A stretch of 64,000 nt of DNA from Pseudomonas paeninsulae. GTDB lineage: Bacteria; Pseudomonadota; Gammaproteobacteria; Pseudomonadales; Pseudomonadaceae. Shown piece by piece: positions 1 to 9,871 of this stretch. Location: assembly GCF_035621475.1 (NCBI RefSeq), contig NZ_CP141799.1, positions 1,724,501 to 1,788,500 on the forward strand, written 5' to 3'. Within the stretch, counting starts at the first letter, position 1; each line of letters begins with the position of its first letter. Below the pieces are notes generated by a model, which was given only the letters and a program-made list of their open reading frames with translations, had not been told where the DNA came from and made no database searches. A program made the position numbers and the translations under genes.

Positions 1-206
1 ATGTGCCCGGCGGCGCCCATCCGTCCTATGCCCTCGGTTACTCCGAGCGGGATAACCGTTTCTACCAGGCCTGGGACCCGATCGCCCGCGATCGCGAGAC
101 CTTCAGCGCCTGGATCGACGAGTACATCCGCGGCACTGCCGACTTTGCCGGCTTCCAGGAAAAACTAGCCCAGGCCAAGCTGGCCGCGCAGCAGGAGGCC
201 CACTAA
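1..206 (+). CDS. catI: 3-oxoadipate CoA-transferase subunit A, C-terminal end (partial)
   Basis: This is the last 67 or so codons of a gene that begins before the window, read in the frame starting at base 3. The visible protein has the VPGGAHPSYA segment and a tail typical of the glutaconate-CoA-transferase-type subunit A used in Pseudomonas for 3-oxoadipate activation (CatI/PcaI type). Its stop codon is directly followed by the ATG of the B subunit, so the two are co-translated. The enzyme moves CoA from succinyl-CoA to 3-oxoadipate in the beta-ketoadipate pathway. The assignment depends mostly on the partner gene and on pcaF downstream; the substrate is inferred from this context. Confidence 0.85.
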   Translation, partial: VPGGAHPSYALGYSERDNRFYQAWDPIARDRETFSAWIDEYIRGTADFAGFQEKLAQAKLAAQQEAH

Positions 207-989
207 ATGAGCGCCTACAACACCAATGAAATGATGACCGTGGCCGCCGCGCGTCGCCTGAACAACGGCGCGGTGTGCTTCGTCGGCATCGGCCTGCCGT
301 CCAAGGCCGCCAATCTGGCGCGCCTGACCTCCTCGCCGGACGTGGTGCTGATTTATGAATCCGGCCCGATCGGCGCCAAGCCCAGCGTACTGCCGCTGTC
401 GATCGGTGACGGCGAACTGGCCGAGACCGCCGACACCGTGGTGCCGACCGGCGAGATCTTCCGCTACTGGCTGCAGGGCGGGCGCATCGACGTCGGTTTC
501 CTCGGCGCCGCCCAGGTCGACAAGTTCGGCAACATCAACACCACGGTGATCGGTGATTACCACAAGCCGAAAGTGCGCCTGCCCGGCGCCGGTGGCGCGC
601 CGGAAATTGCCGGCAGCGCCAAGCAGGTGCTGATCATTCTCAAGCAGTCGCACCGCACCTTCGTCGACAAACTGGCCTTCATCACCTCGGTGGGCCATGG
701 CGAGGGCGGCGATCACCGCAAGCAGCTGGGCCTGCCGGGCGCCGGACCGGTGGGAATCATCACCGACCTGTGCATCATGGAGCCGGAGGAGGGTACCCGC
801 GAATTCATCGTCACCTCGCTGCATCCGGGGGTGAGCCGCGAGCAGGTGCTCGATGCCACCGGCTGGCAGATTCGCTTCGCCGACAACGTCAGCGTCAACG
901 CCGCGCCGACCGAGGTGGAACTGACTGCCCTGCGTGCCCTGGAAGCCAGGACCGCCGCGGCCCATGGCCAGGCCGGGGGTGAAGAATGA
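207..989 (+). CDS. catJ: 3-oxoadipate CoA-transferase subunit B
   Basis: The 260-residue product belongs to the glutaconate-CoA-transferase-like subunit B family (residues with [14 protein letters not shown] near the N-terminus and [12 protein letters not shown] in the middle). With subunit A it would form the CoA-transferase that converts 3-oxoadipate and succinyl-CoA to 3-oxoadipyl-CoA and succinate in the cytoplasm. It starts one base after the subunit A stop codon and overlaps pcaF by four bases (ATGA), so the three genes form one operon. The family also contains transferases for other dicarboxylates; pcaF next door and pcaD nearby support 3-oxoadipate. In many databases it carries only the name CoA-transferase subunit beta. 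Confidence 0.9.
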   Translation: MSAYNTNEMMTVAAARRLNNGAVCFVGIGLPSKAANLARLTSSPDVVLIYESGPIGAKPSVLPLSIGDGELAETADTVVPTGEIFRYWLQGGRIDVGFLGAAQVDKFGNINTTVIGDYHKPKVRLPGAGGAPEIAGSAKQVLIILKQSHRTFVDKLAFITSVGHGEGGDHRKQLGLPGAGPVGIITDLCIMEPEEGTREFIVTSLHPGVSREQVLDATGWQIRFADNVSVNAAPTEVELTALRALEARTAAAHGQAGGEE

Positions 990-2191
990 GCCGCGACGTC
1001 TTTATCTGTGATGCCGTGCGCACGCCCATCGGCCGCTTCGGCGGTAGCTTGGCAAACGTGCGCGCCGACGACCTGGCGGCGGTGCCGCTCAAGGCGCTGA
1101 TCGAGCGCAACCCGCAACTCGACCTGAGCCAGGTCGATGAAGTGTTCATGGGTTGCGCCAACCAGGCCGGCGAAGACAACCGCAACGTCGCGCGCATGGC
1201 CTCGCTGCTGGCCGGCCTGCCGGACAGCGTGCCGGGGGTGACCCTCAATCGCCTTTGCGCCTCGGGCATGGATGCGGTTGGTACCGCTTTTCGCGCCATC
1301 GCCTGCGGCGAGATGGAGCTGGCGATTGCCGGCGGGGTCGAGTCGATGTCGCGTGCACCCTATGTGATGGGCAAGGCGGACACGGCCTACGGCCGCGGCC
1401 AGAAGATCGAAGACACCACCATCGGCTGGCGCTTTATCAACCCACTGATGAAGGCCCAGTTCGGCGTCGACGCCATGCCGCAGACCGCCGACAACGTTGC
1501 TGACGACTACCAGATCAGTCGCGCCGACCAGGACGCTTTCGCTGTGCGCAGCCAGCAGCGCGCAGCCGCCGCCCAGCAGGCGGGTTTCTTCGCCGAAGAA
1601 ATCGTTCCGGTCACCATCAAGGGCCGCAAGGGCGACACAGTGGTCGAGCAGGACGAGCATCTGCGTCCGGAAACCAGCCTGGAAACCCTGGGCAAACTCA
1701 AACCGGTCAACGGTGAAGGCAAGACGGTTACTGCCGGCAACGCCTCGGGGGTCAACGACGGCGCCGCCGCATTGATTCTGGCCAGTGCCGAAGCGGTTAA
1801 AAAGCACGGCCTGACCCCGCGTGCTCGGGTCCTGGGCATGGCCAGCGCTGGCGTGGCGCCACGCATCATGGGCTACGGCCCGGTACCGGCGGTGCGCAAG
1901 CTGCTGCAGCGCCTGGATCTGCAGATCACTGATTTCGACGTGATCGAACTCAACGAAGCCTTCGCCAGCCAAGGCTTGGCGGTGCTGCGCGACCTCGGCC
2001 TGGCCGACGACGCGGCGCAGGTCAACCCCAACGGCGGCGCCATCGCCCTCGGTCATCCACTGGGCATGAGCGGCGCGCGGCTGGTGCTGACCGCGCTGCA
2101 TCAGCTGGAAAAATCCGGCGGCAAGCGCGGCCTGGCGACTATGTGCGTCGGCGTCGGCCAGGGTTTGGCGCTGGCCATCGAACGGGTATAG
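986..2191 (+). CDS. pcaF: 3-oxoadipyl-CoA thiolase
   Basis: A 401-residue thiolase, the usual length for PcaF. It shows the acyl-enzyme cysteine in NRLCASGMD (Cys91), the GHP histidine (about His357) and the second cysteine in CVGVGQG (about Cys387). It cleaves 3-oxoadipyl-CoA with CoA to succinyl-CoA and acetyl-CoA, the last step of protocatechuate and catechol breakdown. The ATG overlaps the catJ stop codon, which fixes the start. Close paralogs (PaaJ-type thiolases of phenylacetate catabolism) do the same chemistry; the CoA-transferase genes upstream favour PcaF. Confidence 0.95.
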   Translation: MSRDVFICDAVRTPIGRFGGSLANVRADDLAAVPLKALIERNPQLDLSQVDEVFMGCANQAGEDNRNVARMASLLAGLPDSVPGVTLNRLCASGMDAVGTAFRAIACGEMELAIAGGVESMSRAPYVMGKADTAYGRGQKIEDTTIGWRFINPLMKAQFGVDAMPQTADNVADDYQISRADQDAFAVRSQQRAAAAQQAGFFAEEIVPVTIKGRKGDTVVEQDEHLRPETSLETLGKLKPVNGEGKTVTAGNASGVNDGAAALILASAEAVKKHGLTPRARVLGMASAGVAPRIMGYGPVPAVRKLLQRLDLQITDFDVIELNEAFASQGLAVLRDLGLADDAAQVNPNGGAIALGHPLGMSGARLVLTALHQLEKSGGKRGLATMCVGVGQGLALAIERV

Positions 2192-2265
2192 CGCGCCACG
2201 CGTCGGTTCGGGCCATCGGCAACAATATTTCCATGGTCCGGGCCAGCCTTGAGTAGTTCATTCAG

Positions 2266-2283
2266 GCGCCAGCTTGCTGGCGC
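2266..2283. repeat. REP-type palindrome
   Basis: A perfect 8-bp inverted repeat (gcgccagc / gctggcgc) with a two-base loop lies in the pcaF-pcaD gap. The core with cagcttgctgg recurs in the REPINs at 31253-31318 and 59072-59134, so this is a single copy of the same dispersed REP family. It has no T-run and is not a typical terminator. Confidence 0.6.
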
Positions 2284-2410
2284 TCCTCGACGGCCGCAGT
2301 CTGTCGGGAATCGGTTACGTGTTCGACTGACTCATCCTGCGCGGCTTTGCCGTCAGGTTGCATGTGGTCTGGTCGAACATCGAACCCTAGCCATTTGAAG
2401 GAGTTTTTCC

Positions 2411-3199
2411 GTGCCAGTTGTCCACCTCGCCGACGGCGACCTGCATTACCAGCTGGATGGCCCGAGCGATGCCCCGGTGCTGCTGTTGAGCAATTCCCTG
2501 GGTACCGACCTGGGCATGTGGGATACCCAGATGACCGCCTTCACCGAGCATTTTCGGGTGCTTCGCTACGACACCCGCGGCCACGGCCAATCGCTGGTCG
2601 GCGAGGGCTTCTACAGCATCGAACAACTGGGCCGCGATGTGCTGGCGCTGCTCGATCAGCTGAATATCCGTCAGGCATCATTCTGTGGCCTGTCCATGGG
2701 CGGCCTGATCGGCCAGTGGCTGGGCATTCATGCCGGCGAGCGGCTGGACAAGCTGGTGCTGAGCAACACAGCAGCGAGGATTGCCAGCGACGAAGTGTGG
2801 AATAGCCGCATCGACACCGTGCTGCAAGGCGGCCAGCAGGCCATGAGTGACCTGCGCGATGCGTCCATTGCGCGCTGGTTCACTGCCGAGTTCGCCGCGG
2901 CCCAGGCCGCGCAGGCCAACCGCATCACCGCGATGCTGGCGGCTACCACGGCCCAGGGCTACGCCGCCAACTGCGCCGCGGTGCGCGATGCCGATTTCCG
3001 CGAGCAACTCGGTGCGATCAAGGTGCCGACGTTGATCGTCTGTGGCACTGCCGATGCGGTGACCACGCCCGAGCATGGTCGCTTCATGCAGCAGCACATC
3101 GCGGGCGCGCAGTTGATCGAGCTGCATGCCGCGCACCTGTCCAATGTCGAAGCCGGCGAAGCCTTCACCCAGGCCGTAGTAGATTTCCTACAGCAGTGA
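2411..3199 (+). CDS. pcaD: 3-oxoadipate enol-lactonase
   Basis: A 262-residue alpha/beta hydrolase of the PcaD family. The nucleophile elbow is GLSMGG (Ser95), the acid is probably Asp215 (GTADAVTTPEHGR) and the base His242 (AAHLSNVE). It hydrolyses 3-oxoadipate enol-lactone to 3-oxoadipate, the step just before the CoA-transferase encoded upstream. The start is GTG, chosen because AAGGAG ends seven bases before it. A 219-bp gap containing a REP palindrome separates it from pcaF, and pcaB, pcaC and pcaT are not beside it, so the pathway genes are scattered in this genome. Confidence 0.92.
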   Translation: MPVVHLADGDLHYQLDGPSDAPVLLLSNSLGTDLGMWDTQMTAFTEHFRVLRYDTRGHGQSLVGEGFYSIEQLGRDVLALLDQLNIRQASFCGLSMGGLIGQWLGIHAGERLDKLVLSNTAARIASDEVWNSRIDTVLQGGQQAMSDLRDASIARWFTAEFAAAQAAQANRITAMLAATTAQGYAANCAAVRDADFREQLGAIKVPTLIVCGTADAVTTPEHGRFMQQHIAGAQLIELHAAHLSNVEAGEAFTQAVVDFLQQ

Positions 3200-3205
3200 T
3201 GCCTC

Positions 3206-3239
3206 GGCGCACCCTGCGGTTCGTCTGGTAGGGTGCGCC
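3206..3239. terminator. Stem-loop after pcaD
   Basis: A perfect 10-bp stem (ggcgcaccct / agggtgcgcc) with a 14-base loop starts six bases after the pcaD stop. It lacks a T-run, so it may work as a weak or Rho-assisted terminator, or be a dispersed repeat. Confidence 0.45.
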
Positions 3240-3312
3240 CTGGATCTGCTCTGGATACCCAGGCAACGCCTGGGGGCCTGTTTGCAAAGTCCTTTAATAT
3301 CAAATTATTATG

Positions 3313-3346
3313 AAAATCTTGCGGCTCTCCAGAGGCGCAGGATTTT
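3313..3346. promoter_or_regulatory. AT-flanked hairpin upstream of nadA
   Basis: An 11-bp stem with one G-U pair (aaaatcttgcg / cgcaggatttt) and a 12-base loop lies about 110 bases before the nadA start, followed by CTTT. It could end transcription arriving from pcaD or be part of the nadA leader. A TATACT box at 3415-3420 downstream of it is a possible -10 for nadA. Confidence 0.35.
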
Positions 3347-3459
3347 CTTTGTTGCACCGCGTTTTACTCTCCGTATGCCTGTCCAGTCTGCTCTCGCATA
3401 GTCAATCTGGCGGGTATACTCGAGCCTCCGCTGATCGACCTGTACAAGAGCCTGATGAT

Positions 3460-4518
3460 ATGACGCAGATTTCCGAACGCCTTCTGGTCCAGGCTCATCT
3501 GGACGCCAAGCAGCCCAAGCCGCTGACGCCCGAGCAGGAGGCCTTCTACCGCGCCGAGATCGCCGCCGAGCTGAAAAAGCAGAATGCGGTGCTGGTTGCC
3601 CACTATTACTGCGACCCGGTGTTGCAGGCTTTGGCCGAAGAGACCGGCGGTTGCGTCTCCGACTCGCTGGAAATGGCCCGGTTCGGCAATCAGCACTCGG
3701 CGCAGACCGTACTGGTGGCCGGGGTCAAGTTCATGGGCGAAACGGCGAAGATCCTCAACCCGGAAAAGCGTGTGCTGATGCCGACCCTGGAGGCGACCTG
3801 TTCGCTGGATCTGGGTTGCCCGGTGGAAGAGTTCGCCGCGTTTTGCGATCATCACCCGCAGCGTACCGTGGTGGTGTATGCCAATACCTCGGCGGCGGTG
3901 AAGGCGCGGGCCGACTGGGTGGTGACCTCCAGTTGCGCGGTGGAGATCGTCGAGCATCTGATGGACAACGGCGAAAGCATCATCTGGGCGCCGGACCAGC
4001 ATCTGGGGCGTTACATCCAGAACAAGACCGGTGCCGACATGCTGCTATGGGACGGCGCCTGCATCGTCCATGAAGAGTTCAAGGCCAAGCAACTCGAGGA
4101 TATGAAAGCCCTCTACCCGGACGCGGCGGTGCTGGTGCATCCGGAGTCACCGACTGCGGTGATCGACCTGGCCGATGCGGTCGGCTCGACCAGTCAACTG
4201 ATCGCGGCGGCGCAGCGGCTGCCGAACAAGACCTTCATCGTCGCCACCGACCGCGGCATCTTCTACAAGATGCAGCAGTTGTGTCCAGACAAGGAATTCA
4301 TCGAGGCGCCGACCGCCGGTAACGGCGCCGCCTGCCGCAGTTGTGCGCACTGCCCGTGGATGGCGATGAACACCCTGCAGCGCACCCTGCAGAGCCTGCG
4401 TGAAGGCAGCAACGAGATATTCGTCGACCCCGCGCTGATCCCCAAGGCAATCAAGCCGCTCAAGCGCATGCTGGATTTCACCCAGGCGGCGCGGCTCAAA
4501 CTGTCGGGCAACGCCTAA
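3460..4518 (+). CDS. nadA: Quinolinate synthase A
   Basis: The 352-residue product is NadA, which condenses iminoaspartate with dihydroxyacetone phosphate to quinolinate in de novo NAD synthesis and carries a [4Fe-4S] cluster. The conserved cysteine regions TCSLDLGC and [10 protein letters not shown] (near the C-terminus) are present. An open frame extends 50 codons upstream to 3310, but that part crosses a hairpin and a promoter-like TATACT and does not look like NadA; MTQISERL at 3460 gives the usual family length. No strong Shine-Dalgarno sequence is visible before this ATG. The gene stands alone. Confidence 0.95.
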   Translation: MTQISERLLVQAHLDAKQPKPLTPEQEAFYRAEIAAELKKQNAVLVAHYYCDPVLQALAEETGGCVSDSLEMARFGNQHSAQTVLVAGVKFMGETAKILNPEKRVLMPTLEATCSLDLGCPVEEFAAFCDHHPQRTVVVYANTSAAVKARADWVVTSSCAVEIVEHLMDNGESIIWAPDQHLGRYIQNKTGADMLLWDGACIVHEEFKAKQLEDMKALYPDAAVLVHPESPTAVIDLADAVGSTSQLIAAAQRLPNKTFIVATDRGIFYKMQQLCPDKEFIEAPTAGNGAACRSCAHCPWMAMNTLQRTLQSLREGSNEIFVDPALIPKAIKPLKRMLDFTQAARLKLSGNA

Positions 4519-4715
4519 GCCGCAAGTGTGTCTGTCGCCGGGCAATGATGGGCTACGTCGCGTCTGAAAGGCACTCTTGCTTATCGCTATGCAGGCGGCT
4601 CAGCCATTCTGCGGACTACCTTGCATTGGGTCAGGCATTAGCCTGTCCAGCGTTGACCTGAGTGGCGAGAAGGGCAATAGCCGTTATCTATTGATAAACA
4701 CGCTGTACCGATGCT

Positions 4716-4741
4716 AAAGGGCCGATATAATGCGGCCCTTT
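4716..4741 (+). promoter_or_regulatory. Putative alaS promoter inside a palindrome
   Basis: A TATAAT hexamer (4726-4731) sits in the loop of a perfect 8-bp inverted repeat (aaagggcc / ggcccttt), about 50 bases before alaS. No good -35 is seen at the usual distance. An operator or an extended -10 promoter are both possible. Confidence 0.5.
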
Positions 4742-4781
4742 GCCGGCTTTGCCGTGGCCGCCTGTTTCCGTGGATGATCCT

Positions 4782-7421
4782 ATGAAAAGCGCTGAAATCC
4801 GTGAAGCTTTCCTCAGCTTCTTCGAAGAAAAGGGGCACACCCGTGTCGCTTCCAGCTCCCTGATTCCGGGCAACGACCCGACGCTGCTGTTCACCAACGC
4901 GGGGATGAACCAGTTCAAGGACTGCTTCCTCGGCCTGGAAAAACGCGCCTACACCCGCGCAGCCACCAGCCAGAAGTGCGTGCGCGCCGGCGGTAAGCAC
5001 AACGATCTGGAAAACGTCGGTTACACCGCGCGCCACCACACCTTCTTCGAAATGCTGGGTAACTTCAGCTTCGGCGACTATTTCAAGCGCGACGCCATTC
5101 ACTTCGCCTGGGAATTTCTCACCGGCGACAACTGGCTCAAGCTACCCAAAGACAAACTGTGGGTCACCGTCTACGCCACCGATGACGAAGCCTTCGACAT
5201 CTGGACCAAAGAAGTCGGCGTGCCGGCCGAGCGGATGATCCGTATCGGCGACAATAAAGGCGCACCTTACGCCTCCGACAACTTCTGGACGATGGGCGAT
5301 ACCGGCCCGTGCGGCCCCTGCACCGAGATCTTCTTCGACCACGGCGAGCATATCTGGGGCGGCCCGCCAGGCTCGCCGGAAGAAGATGGTGACCGCTATA
5401 TCGAGATCTGGAACAACGTGTTCATGCAGTTCAACCGCACTGCGGACGGCGTACTGCACCCGCTGCCGGCGCCGAGCGTGGACACCGGCATGGGCCTTGA
5501 GCGCATCAGTGCGGTGCTGCAGCACGTCAACTCGAACTACGAGATCGACCTGTTCCAGAGCCTGCTCAACGCCTCGGCTCAGGCCATCGGCTGCGCCAAC
5601 CAAGGCGAGGCATCGCTGAAAGTGGTGGCTGACCATATCCGTTCCTGCGGCTTCCTGATTGCCGACGGCGTCACCCCGTCCAACGAAGGCCGTGGCTATG
5701 TGCTGCGCCGCATCGTCCGTCGCGCCTGCCGTCACGGTAACAAGTTGGGCGCCAAGGGCAGCTTCTTCTACCAGATCGTCGCTGCCCTGGTAGCCGAGAT
5801 GGGCGAAGCCTTCCCCGAGCTGAAGCAGCAGCAGGCGCATATCGAACGCGTGTTGAAAACCGAAGAGGAGCAGTTCGCCAAGACCCTGGAACAGGGCCTG
5901 AAAATCCTCGAGCAGGATCTGGCTGAGCTGAAAGGCACTGTGATTCCGGGCGATGTGATCTTCAAACTGTATGACACCTTTGGTTTTCCGATGGACCTCA
6001 CCGGTGACATTGCCCGTGAGCGTGAGCTGACCCTGGACGAGGAAGGCTTCGAGCGTGAAATGCAGGCGCAGCGTGAGCGCGCCCGTTCCGCCAGCTCGTT
6101 CGGCATGGATTACAACGCGCTGGTCAAGGTCGATAGCGACACCCTGTTCCTTGGCTATCAGGGCACCAGCGGCAGTGGCAAGATCATTGCGCTGTTCCAG
6201 GCGGGGCAGGCTGTGGACCGCTTGAACGAAGGCGAGGAGGGCGTGGTGGTGCTCGATCAGACGCCGTTCTATGCCGAATCCGGTGGCCAGGTCGGTGACT
6301 GCGGTTTTCTTATGGACGGTGCGGGCTCAAGTGCTGGTGTGCGTTTTGATGTGCGCGACACCACCAAGGTCGGCGGGGCTTTCCTGCACCACGGCATCGT
6401 CGCCCAGGGCAGCCTCAGCGTAGGCGTCTCGATCAAGGCCGAAGTGGACGCCAGCGTGCGTCAGGCCACCGCGCTCAACCATTCGGCGACTCACCTGCTG
6501 CACGCCGCGTTGCGTCAGGTGGTCGGCGAGCATGTGCAGCAGAAAGGTTCGCTGGTCGATAGCCAGCGCCTGCGTTTCGACTTCAGTCACTTCGAGGCGA
6601 TCACGGCTGAGCAACTGAAGACCCTGGAATATATCGTCAACACCCAGGTGCGCAGCAACAGCGAGGTCGAAACTGTCGAGACCGACATTGAAACCGCCAA
6701 GCAAAAAGGCGCTATGGCGCTGTTTGGTGAGAAGTACGGTGATCAGGTGCGCGTGCTGAGCATGGGCGGTGACTTTTCCGTCGAGCTCTGTGGTGGCACT
6801 CACGTATCCCGTACCGGCGACATCGGCCTGTTCAAGATCACCAGCGAAGGCGGTGTCGCGGCGGGTGTGCGGCGTATCGAAGCAGTCACCGGTGCAGCTG
6901 CTTTTGCTTACCTGGATGGCGCGGAAGAGCAGTTGAAAGAAGCCGCTGCGCTGGTCAAGGGCAGTCGCGACAACCTATTGGACAAGCTGACTGCCGTGCT
7001 GGAGCGTAATCGTCAGCTGGAAAAAGAGCTGGAGCAGTTCAAGGCCAAGGCCGCCAGTGCGGCCGGTAATGATCTGGCTGGCTCTGCCGTGGACGTCAAG
7101 GGCGTCAAGGTGCTCAGCGCGCGGGTTGACGGCCTGGATGGCAAGGCCTTGCTGGCCATGGTCGACCAGTTGAAGAACAAGCTCGGTAGCGCGGTGATCC
7201 TGCTCGGCGGCGTGCAGGACGACAAGGTCGTGCTGGTGGCCGGTGTGACCCAGGACCTGACCAGTAAGCTCAAGGCCGGCGAGCTGATGAAGCAAGCTGC
7301 AGCGGCAGTCGGTGGCAAGGGCGGTGGTCGTCCAGATATGGCGCAGGGCGGCGGCACCGATGCCGGCGCGCTGGATGGCGCGTTGGCGCTGGCTGTGACC
7401 TTTGCCGAGCAAGGTCTATAA
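4782..7421 (+). CDS. alaS: Alanyl-tRNA synthetase
   Basis: An 879-residue class II synthetase, close to the normal AlaS length. The N-terminal catalytic domain begins with [19 protein letters not shown]; the editing domain has the zinc-binding HxxxH (His567, His571) and CxxxH (Cys670, His674); the C-Ala domain ends in the Gly-rich [15 protein letters not shown] segment. It charges tRNA-Ala and clears mischarged Ser and Gly. The frame is open from 4740, but the first 14 codons fall on the promoter palindrome, so ATG 4782 is the start. The Shine-Dalgarno sequence is weak. Confidence 0.98.
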   Translation: MKSAEIREAFLSFFEEKGHTRVASSSLIPGNDPTLLFTNAGMNQFKDCFLGLEKRAYTRAATSQKCVRAGGKHNDLENVGYTARHHTFFEMLGNFSFGDYFKRDAIHFAWEFLTGDNWLKLPKDKLWVTVYATDDEAFDIWTKEVGVPAERMIRIGDNKGAPYASDNFWTMGDTGPCGPCTEIFFDHGEHIWGGPPGSPEEDGDRYIEIWNNVFMQFNRTADGVLHPLPAPSVDTGMGLERISAVLQHVNSNYEIDLFQSLLNASAQAIGCANQGEASLKVVADHIRSCGFLIADGVTPSNEGRGYVLRRIVRRACRHGNKLGAKGSFFYQIVAALVAEMGEAFPELKQQQAHIERVLKTEEEQFAKTLEQGLKILEQDLAELKGTVIPGDVIFKLYDTFGFPMDLTGDIARERELTLDEEGFEREMQAQRERARSASSFGMDYNALVKVDSDTLFLGYQGTSGSGKIIALFQAGQAVDRLNEGEEGVVVLDQTPFYAESGGQVGDCGFLMDGAGSSAGVRFDVRDTTKVGGAFLHHGIVAQGSLSVGVSIKAEVDASVRQATALNHSATHLLHAALRQVVGEHVQQKGSLVDSQRLRFDFSHFEAITAEQLKTLEYIVNTQVRSNSEVETVETDIETAKQKGAMALFGEKYGDQVRVLSMGGDFSVELCGGTHVSRTGDIGLFKITSEGGVAAGVRRIEAVTGAAAFAYLDGAEEQLKEAAALVKGSRDNLLDKLTAVLERNRQLEKELEQFKAKAASAAGNDLAGSAVDVKGVKVLSARVDGLDGKALLAMVDQLKNKLGSAVILLGGVQDDKVVLVAGVTQDLTSKLKAGELMKQAAAAVGGKGGGRPDMAQGGGTDAGALDGALALAVTFAEQGL

Positions 7422-7553
7422 GCAGCAGTAGTTGTCATTCAGCAGGCGATTGAAAACCTAGCGAGCCAAGGTCGGATTTCAACGAAGCATGGCCGAGTGC
7501 AGTTGCTTTTCAACGTCTGTTAGGGCCAGGGTCCGCATTACGCCCGGTGGGCC

Positions 7554-7582
7554 TTGGCAGCATATTGAGTTGAATGTTTAAT
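7554..7582 (+). promoter_or_regulatory. Putative sigma-70 promoter of lysC
   Basis: TTGGCA (7554-7559) and TTTAAT (7577-7582) are spaced by 17 bases, each one base off consensus. The ATG of lysC follows 32 bases later. The fit is good enough to expect a housekeeping promoter in the alaS-lysC gap. Confidence 0.6.
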
Positions 7583-7614
7583 GGGCGCCCTTCACGGGCT
7601 GAGGCGGCTTTGAA

Positions 7615-8853
7615 ATGGCTTTGATCGTACAGAAATTTGGCGGCACCTCCGTAGGCACTGTTGAGCGAATTCAGCAGGTGGCCGAGAAGGTGAAGAAATT
7701 CCGCGAAAATGGCGATGACATTGTGGTCGTGGTTTCCGCCATGAGCGGTGAAACCAACCGGTTGGTCGAGCTGGCCAAACAGGCGAGCGATGATCAGCCG
7801 GTGCCGCGTGAGCTCGACGTAATGTTGTCCACCGGTGAGCAGGTGACCATTGCCCTGTTGACTATGGCGTTGATTCGCCGTGGTGTGCCGGCAGTGTCTT
7901 ACACCGGTAATCAGGTGCGTATTCTCACCGACAGCGCGCACAACAAGGCGCGTATCCTGCAGATTGACGATCAGAAACTGCGTGCCGACCTCAAGGCCGG
8001 GCGTGTGGTGGTGGTCGCCGGTTTCCAGGGCGTCGACGAGCACGGCAATATCACCACGCTGGGGCGTGGTGGCTCCGACACCACGGGTGTGGCCCTGGCG
8101 GCGGCGCTGAAGGCCGACGAGTGCCAGATCTACACTGACGTCGATGGTGTCTACACCACTGACCCGCGTGTGGTGCCCCAGGCGCAGCGCCTGGAGAAGA
8201 TCACCTTCGAAGAAATGCTGGAAATGGCCAGCCTGGGTTCCAAGGTGCTGCAAATCCGCTCGGTGGAGTTCGCCGGCAAATACAACGTCCCGCTGCGCGT
8301 ATTGCACAGCTTCAAAGAGGGTCCGGGCACCCTCATTACGATTGATGAAGAGGAATCCATGGAACAGCCGATCATCTCCGGCATCGCGTTCAACCGCGAC
8401 GAAGCCAAGCTGACTATCCGTGGCGTACCGGACATCCCGGGCGTGGCGTTCAAGATTCTCGGTCCTGTCAGTGCCGCCAATATCGAAGTCGACATGATCG
8501 TGCAGAACGTGGCGCACGATAACACCACCGATTTCACCTTCACCGTGCACCGCAACGACTATCAGGCGGCGCAGCAGGTATTGGAAAATACCGCGCGTGA
8601 GCTGGGCGCTCGCGAAGTGATTGGCGACATCAAGATTACCAAGGTGTCGATCGTCGGCGTTGGCATGCGCTCCCACGCCGGGGTTGCCAGCCGCATGTTC
8701 GAGGCTCTGGCCAAGGAAAATATCAATATCCAGATGATCTCCACCTCGGAAATCAAGGTGTCCGTGGTGATCGAGGAGAAATATCTGGAGTTGGCTGTAC
8801 GTGCTCTGCACACCGCCTTTGAACTGGATGCCCCGGCCCGACAGGGCGACTGA
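7615..8853 (+). CDS. lysC: Aspartate kinase
   Basis: A 412-residue aspartokinase that phosphorylates aspartate in the first step of lysine, threonine, methionine and diaminopimelate synthesis. The kinase domain starts with the KFGGTSVG motif and contains TLGRGGSDTTGVALA; two ACT domains follow from about residue 260 (SGIAFNRDEAKLTIRGVPD and ITKVSIVGVGMRSHAGVA), the sites of feedback control by lysine and threonine in this family. It has its own likely promoter and ends at a strong terminator. In many beta-type aspartokinases an internal start makes a separate regulatory subunit; I cannot tell whether that occurs here. Confidence 0.97.
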   Translation: MALIVQKFGGTSVGTVERIQQVAEKVKKFRENGDDIVVVVSAMSGETNRLVELAKQASDDQPVPRELDVMLSTGEQVTIALLTMALIRRGVPAVSYTGNQVRILTDSAHNKARILQIDDQKLRADLKAGRVVVVAGFQGVDEHGNITTLGRGGSDTTGVALAAALKADECQIYTDVDGVYTTDPRVVPQAQRLEKITFEEMLEMASLGSKVLQIRSVEFAGKYNVPLRVLHSFKEGPGTLITIDEEESMEQPIISGIAFNRDEAKLTIRGVPDIPGVAFKILGPVSAANIEVDMIVQNVAHDNTTDFTFTVHRNDYQAAQQVLENTARELGAREVIGDIKITKVSIVGVGMRSHAGVASRMFEALAKENINIQMISTSEIKVSVVIEEKYLELAVRALHTAFELDAPARQGD

Positions 8854-8862
8854 GGCATCGCC

Positions 8863-8899
8863 CGAAAGGCGCGCACTATTGCGCGCCTTTCGTCTTTTT
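8863..8899 (+). terminator. Rho-independent terminator after lysC
   Basis: A perfect 12-bp stem (cgaaaggcgcgc / gcgcgcctttcg) with loop actatt is followed by TCTTTTT. This is a textbook intrinsic terminator for lysC. Confidence 0.93.
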
Positions 8900-9037
8900 G
8901 GTTGGCGTGGATGGACTTTCTTTCTGCCCACACTAGTCAATACTTGGGTGAAGGCCTCGCTTGAGATTCATGGGGGCTGCCACCATTTTATTTTTTGCAG
9001 ACTGTTGTATTGGATTTAAATCCGTGAGGAGAAAGGA

Positions 9038-9223
9038 ATGCTGATTCTAACTCGCCGGGTCGGTGAGACCCTGATGGTGGGTGACGAGGTCACTGTCACC
9101 GTGTTGGGCGTTAAGGGCAATCAGGTGCGCATTGGCGTTAACGCGCCGAAGGAAGTAGCCGTGCACCGTGAGGAGATTTACCAGCGCATCCAGAAAGAGA
9201 AGGACGAAGAACCAAGCCACTAA
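9038..9223 (+). CDS. rsmA: Carbon storage / secondary metabolism regulator RsmA (CsrA)
   Basis: A 61-residue CsrA-family RNA-binding protein ([16 protein letters not shown]) with the conserved beta strands, the [16 protein letters not shown] helix region and the key Arg of HREE. As a dimer it binds GGA motifs in mRNA leaders and blocks translation, and is itself sequestered by RsmY/RsmZ-type RNAs. In Pseudomonas it controls the switch between motile and biofilm life, which fits the motility genes later in the window. A strong AGGAG precedes the ATG, and its leader (gaggagaaagga) itself contains GGA motifs. The place between lysC and tRNA-Ser is the usual one in the genus. Confidence 0.97.
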   Translation: MLILTRRVGETLMVGDEVTVTVLGVKGNQVRIGVNAPKEVAVHREEIYQRIQKEKDEEPSH

Positions 9224-9242
9224 TTTTTATCTAATTTTTGGC

Positions 9243-9271
9243 TTTGCAAGCGGGGCAAAGATGGTTATCAT
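9243..9271 (+). promoter_or_regulatory. Putative tRNA-Ser promoter
   Basis: TTTGCA (9243-9248) and TATCAT (9266-9271) are separated by 17 bases, 15 bases before the mature tRNA start, with a GC-rich discriminator after the -10. It is a plausible stable-RNA promoter. Confidence 0.45.
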
Positions 9272-9285
9272 GCGCCCCGTGTTGC

Positions 9286-9378
<93 letters not shown>

Positions 9379-9444
9379 ATTTAGTGTTCTAGGGTGTTGG
9401 TCCTGCTTTGATCAGTAAGTTGTTGAAATTAATCTGATTTAGGC

Positions 9445-9472
9445 TTGATTGAGAAATTTGAACCCCTATAAT
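9445..9472 (+). promoter_or_regulatory. Putative promoter of the tRNA-Arg pair
   Basis: TTGATT (9445-9450) and a perfect TATAAT (9467-9472) are 16 bases apart, 14 bases before the first tRNA-Arg, with a GC discriminator (gcgc). Confidence 0.6.
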
Positions 9473-9485
9473 GCGCACGGTTAGT

Positions 9486-9562
9486 GCACTCATAGCTCAG
9501 CTGGATAGAGTACTCGGCTACGAACCGAGCGGTCGGAGGTTCGAATCCTCCTGAGTGCACCA
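9486..9562 (+). tRNA. tRNA-Arg(ACG), copy 1
   Basis: A 77-base cloverleaf with acceptor gcactca/tgagtgc, anticodon loop ctacgaa (anticodon ACG, read as ICG) and encoded CCA. It is identical to the copy at 9634-9710. Short reverse-strand open frames that read as VHSGGFEPPTARF come from this tRNA and are not genes. Confidence 0.97.
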
Positions 9563-9633
9563 TATTGAAGATGATCGGCAGTGATGCGGGTCGTATTTAA
9601 AGCCAGCGGTGATCTGGTTAAAAAGCGCCATTT

Positions 9634-9710
9634 GCACTCATAGCTCAGCTGGATAGAGTACTCGGCTACGAACCGAGCGGTCGGAGGTTCGAATCCTCCT
9701 GAGTGCACCA
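9634..9710 (+). tRNA. tRNA-Arg(ACG), copy 2
   Basis: A second, base-for-base identical tRNA-Arg(ACG) 71 bases downstream of the first. The pair probably shares one transcript, ending at the terminator that follows. Confidence 0.97.
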
Positions 9711-9715
9711 AATAG

Positions 9716-9744
9716 AAGGGCCTGCAGCGATGCAGGCCCTTTTT
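9716..9744 (+). terminator. Rho-independent terminator of the tRNA cluster
   Basis: A perfect 11-bp stem (aagggcctgca / tgcaggccctt), loop gcga, followed by a T-run (9740-9744). Confidence 0.93.
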
Positions 9745-9871
9745 CTTTGTCTGCTGTTTTTGTTCGGTGTCCTGTCGCTGCCCGGTCTGGCTGCGGCTCG
9801 CTTGTCTGCCGAAGTCGATGCTGGTGCGCTGCGTTCAGCCGCTGGTTTGTCGATGTGCATCCGGCAGGCCC

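Noticed and set aside
3310..3459. A 50-codon N-terminal extension of nadA
   Set aside because: It covers a hairpin and a promoter-like box and does not fit the NadA family start.
9490..9860. Reverse-strand small proteins with the VHSGGFEPPTARF text
   Set aside because: These are translations of the tRNA-Arg genes, a well-known false gene call.
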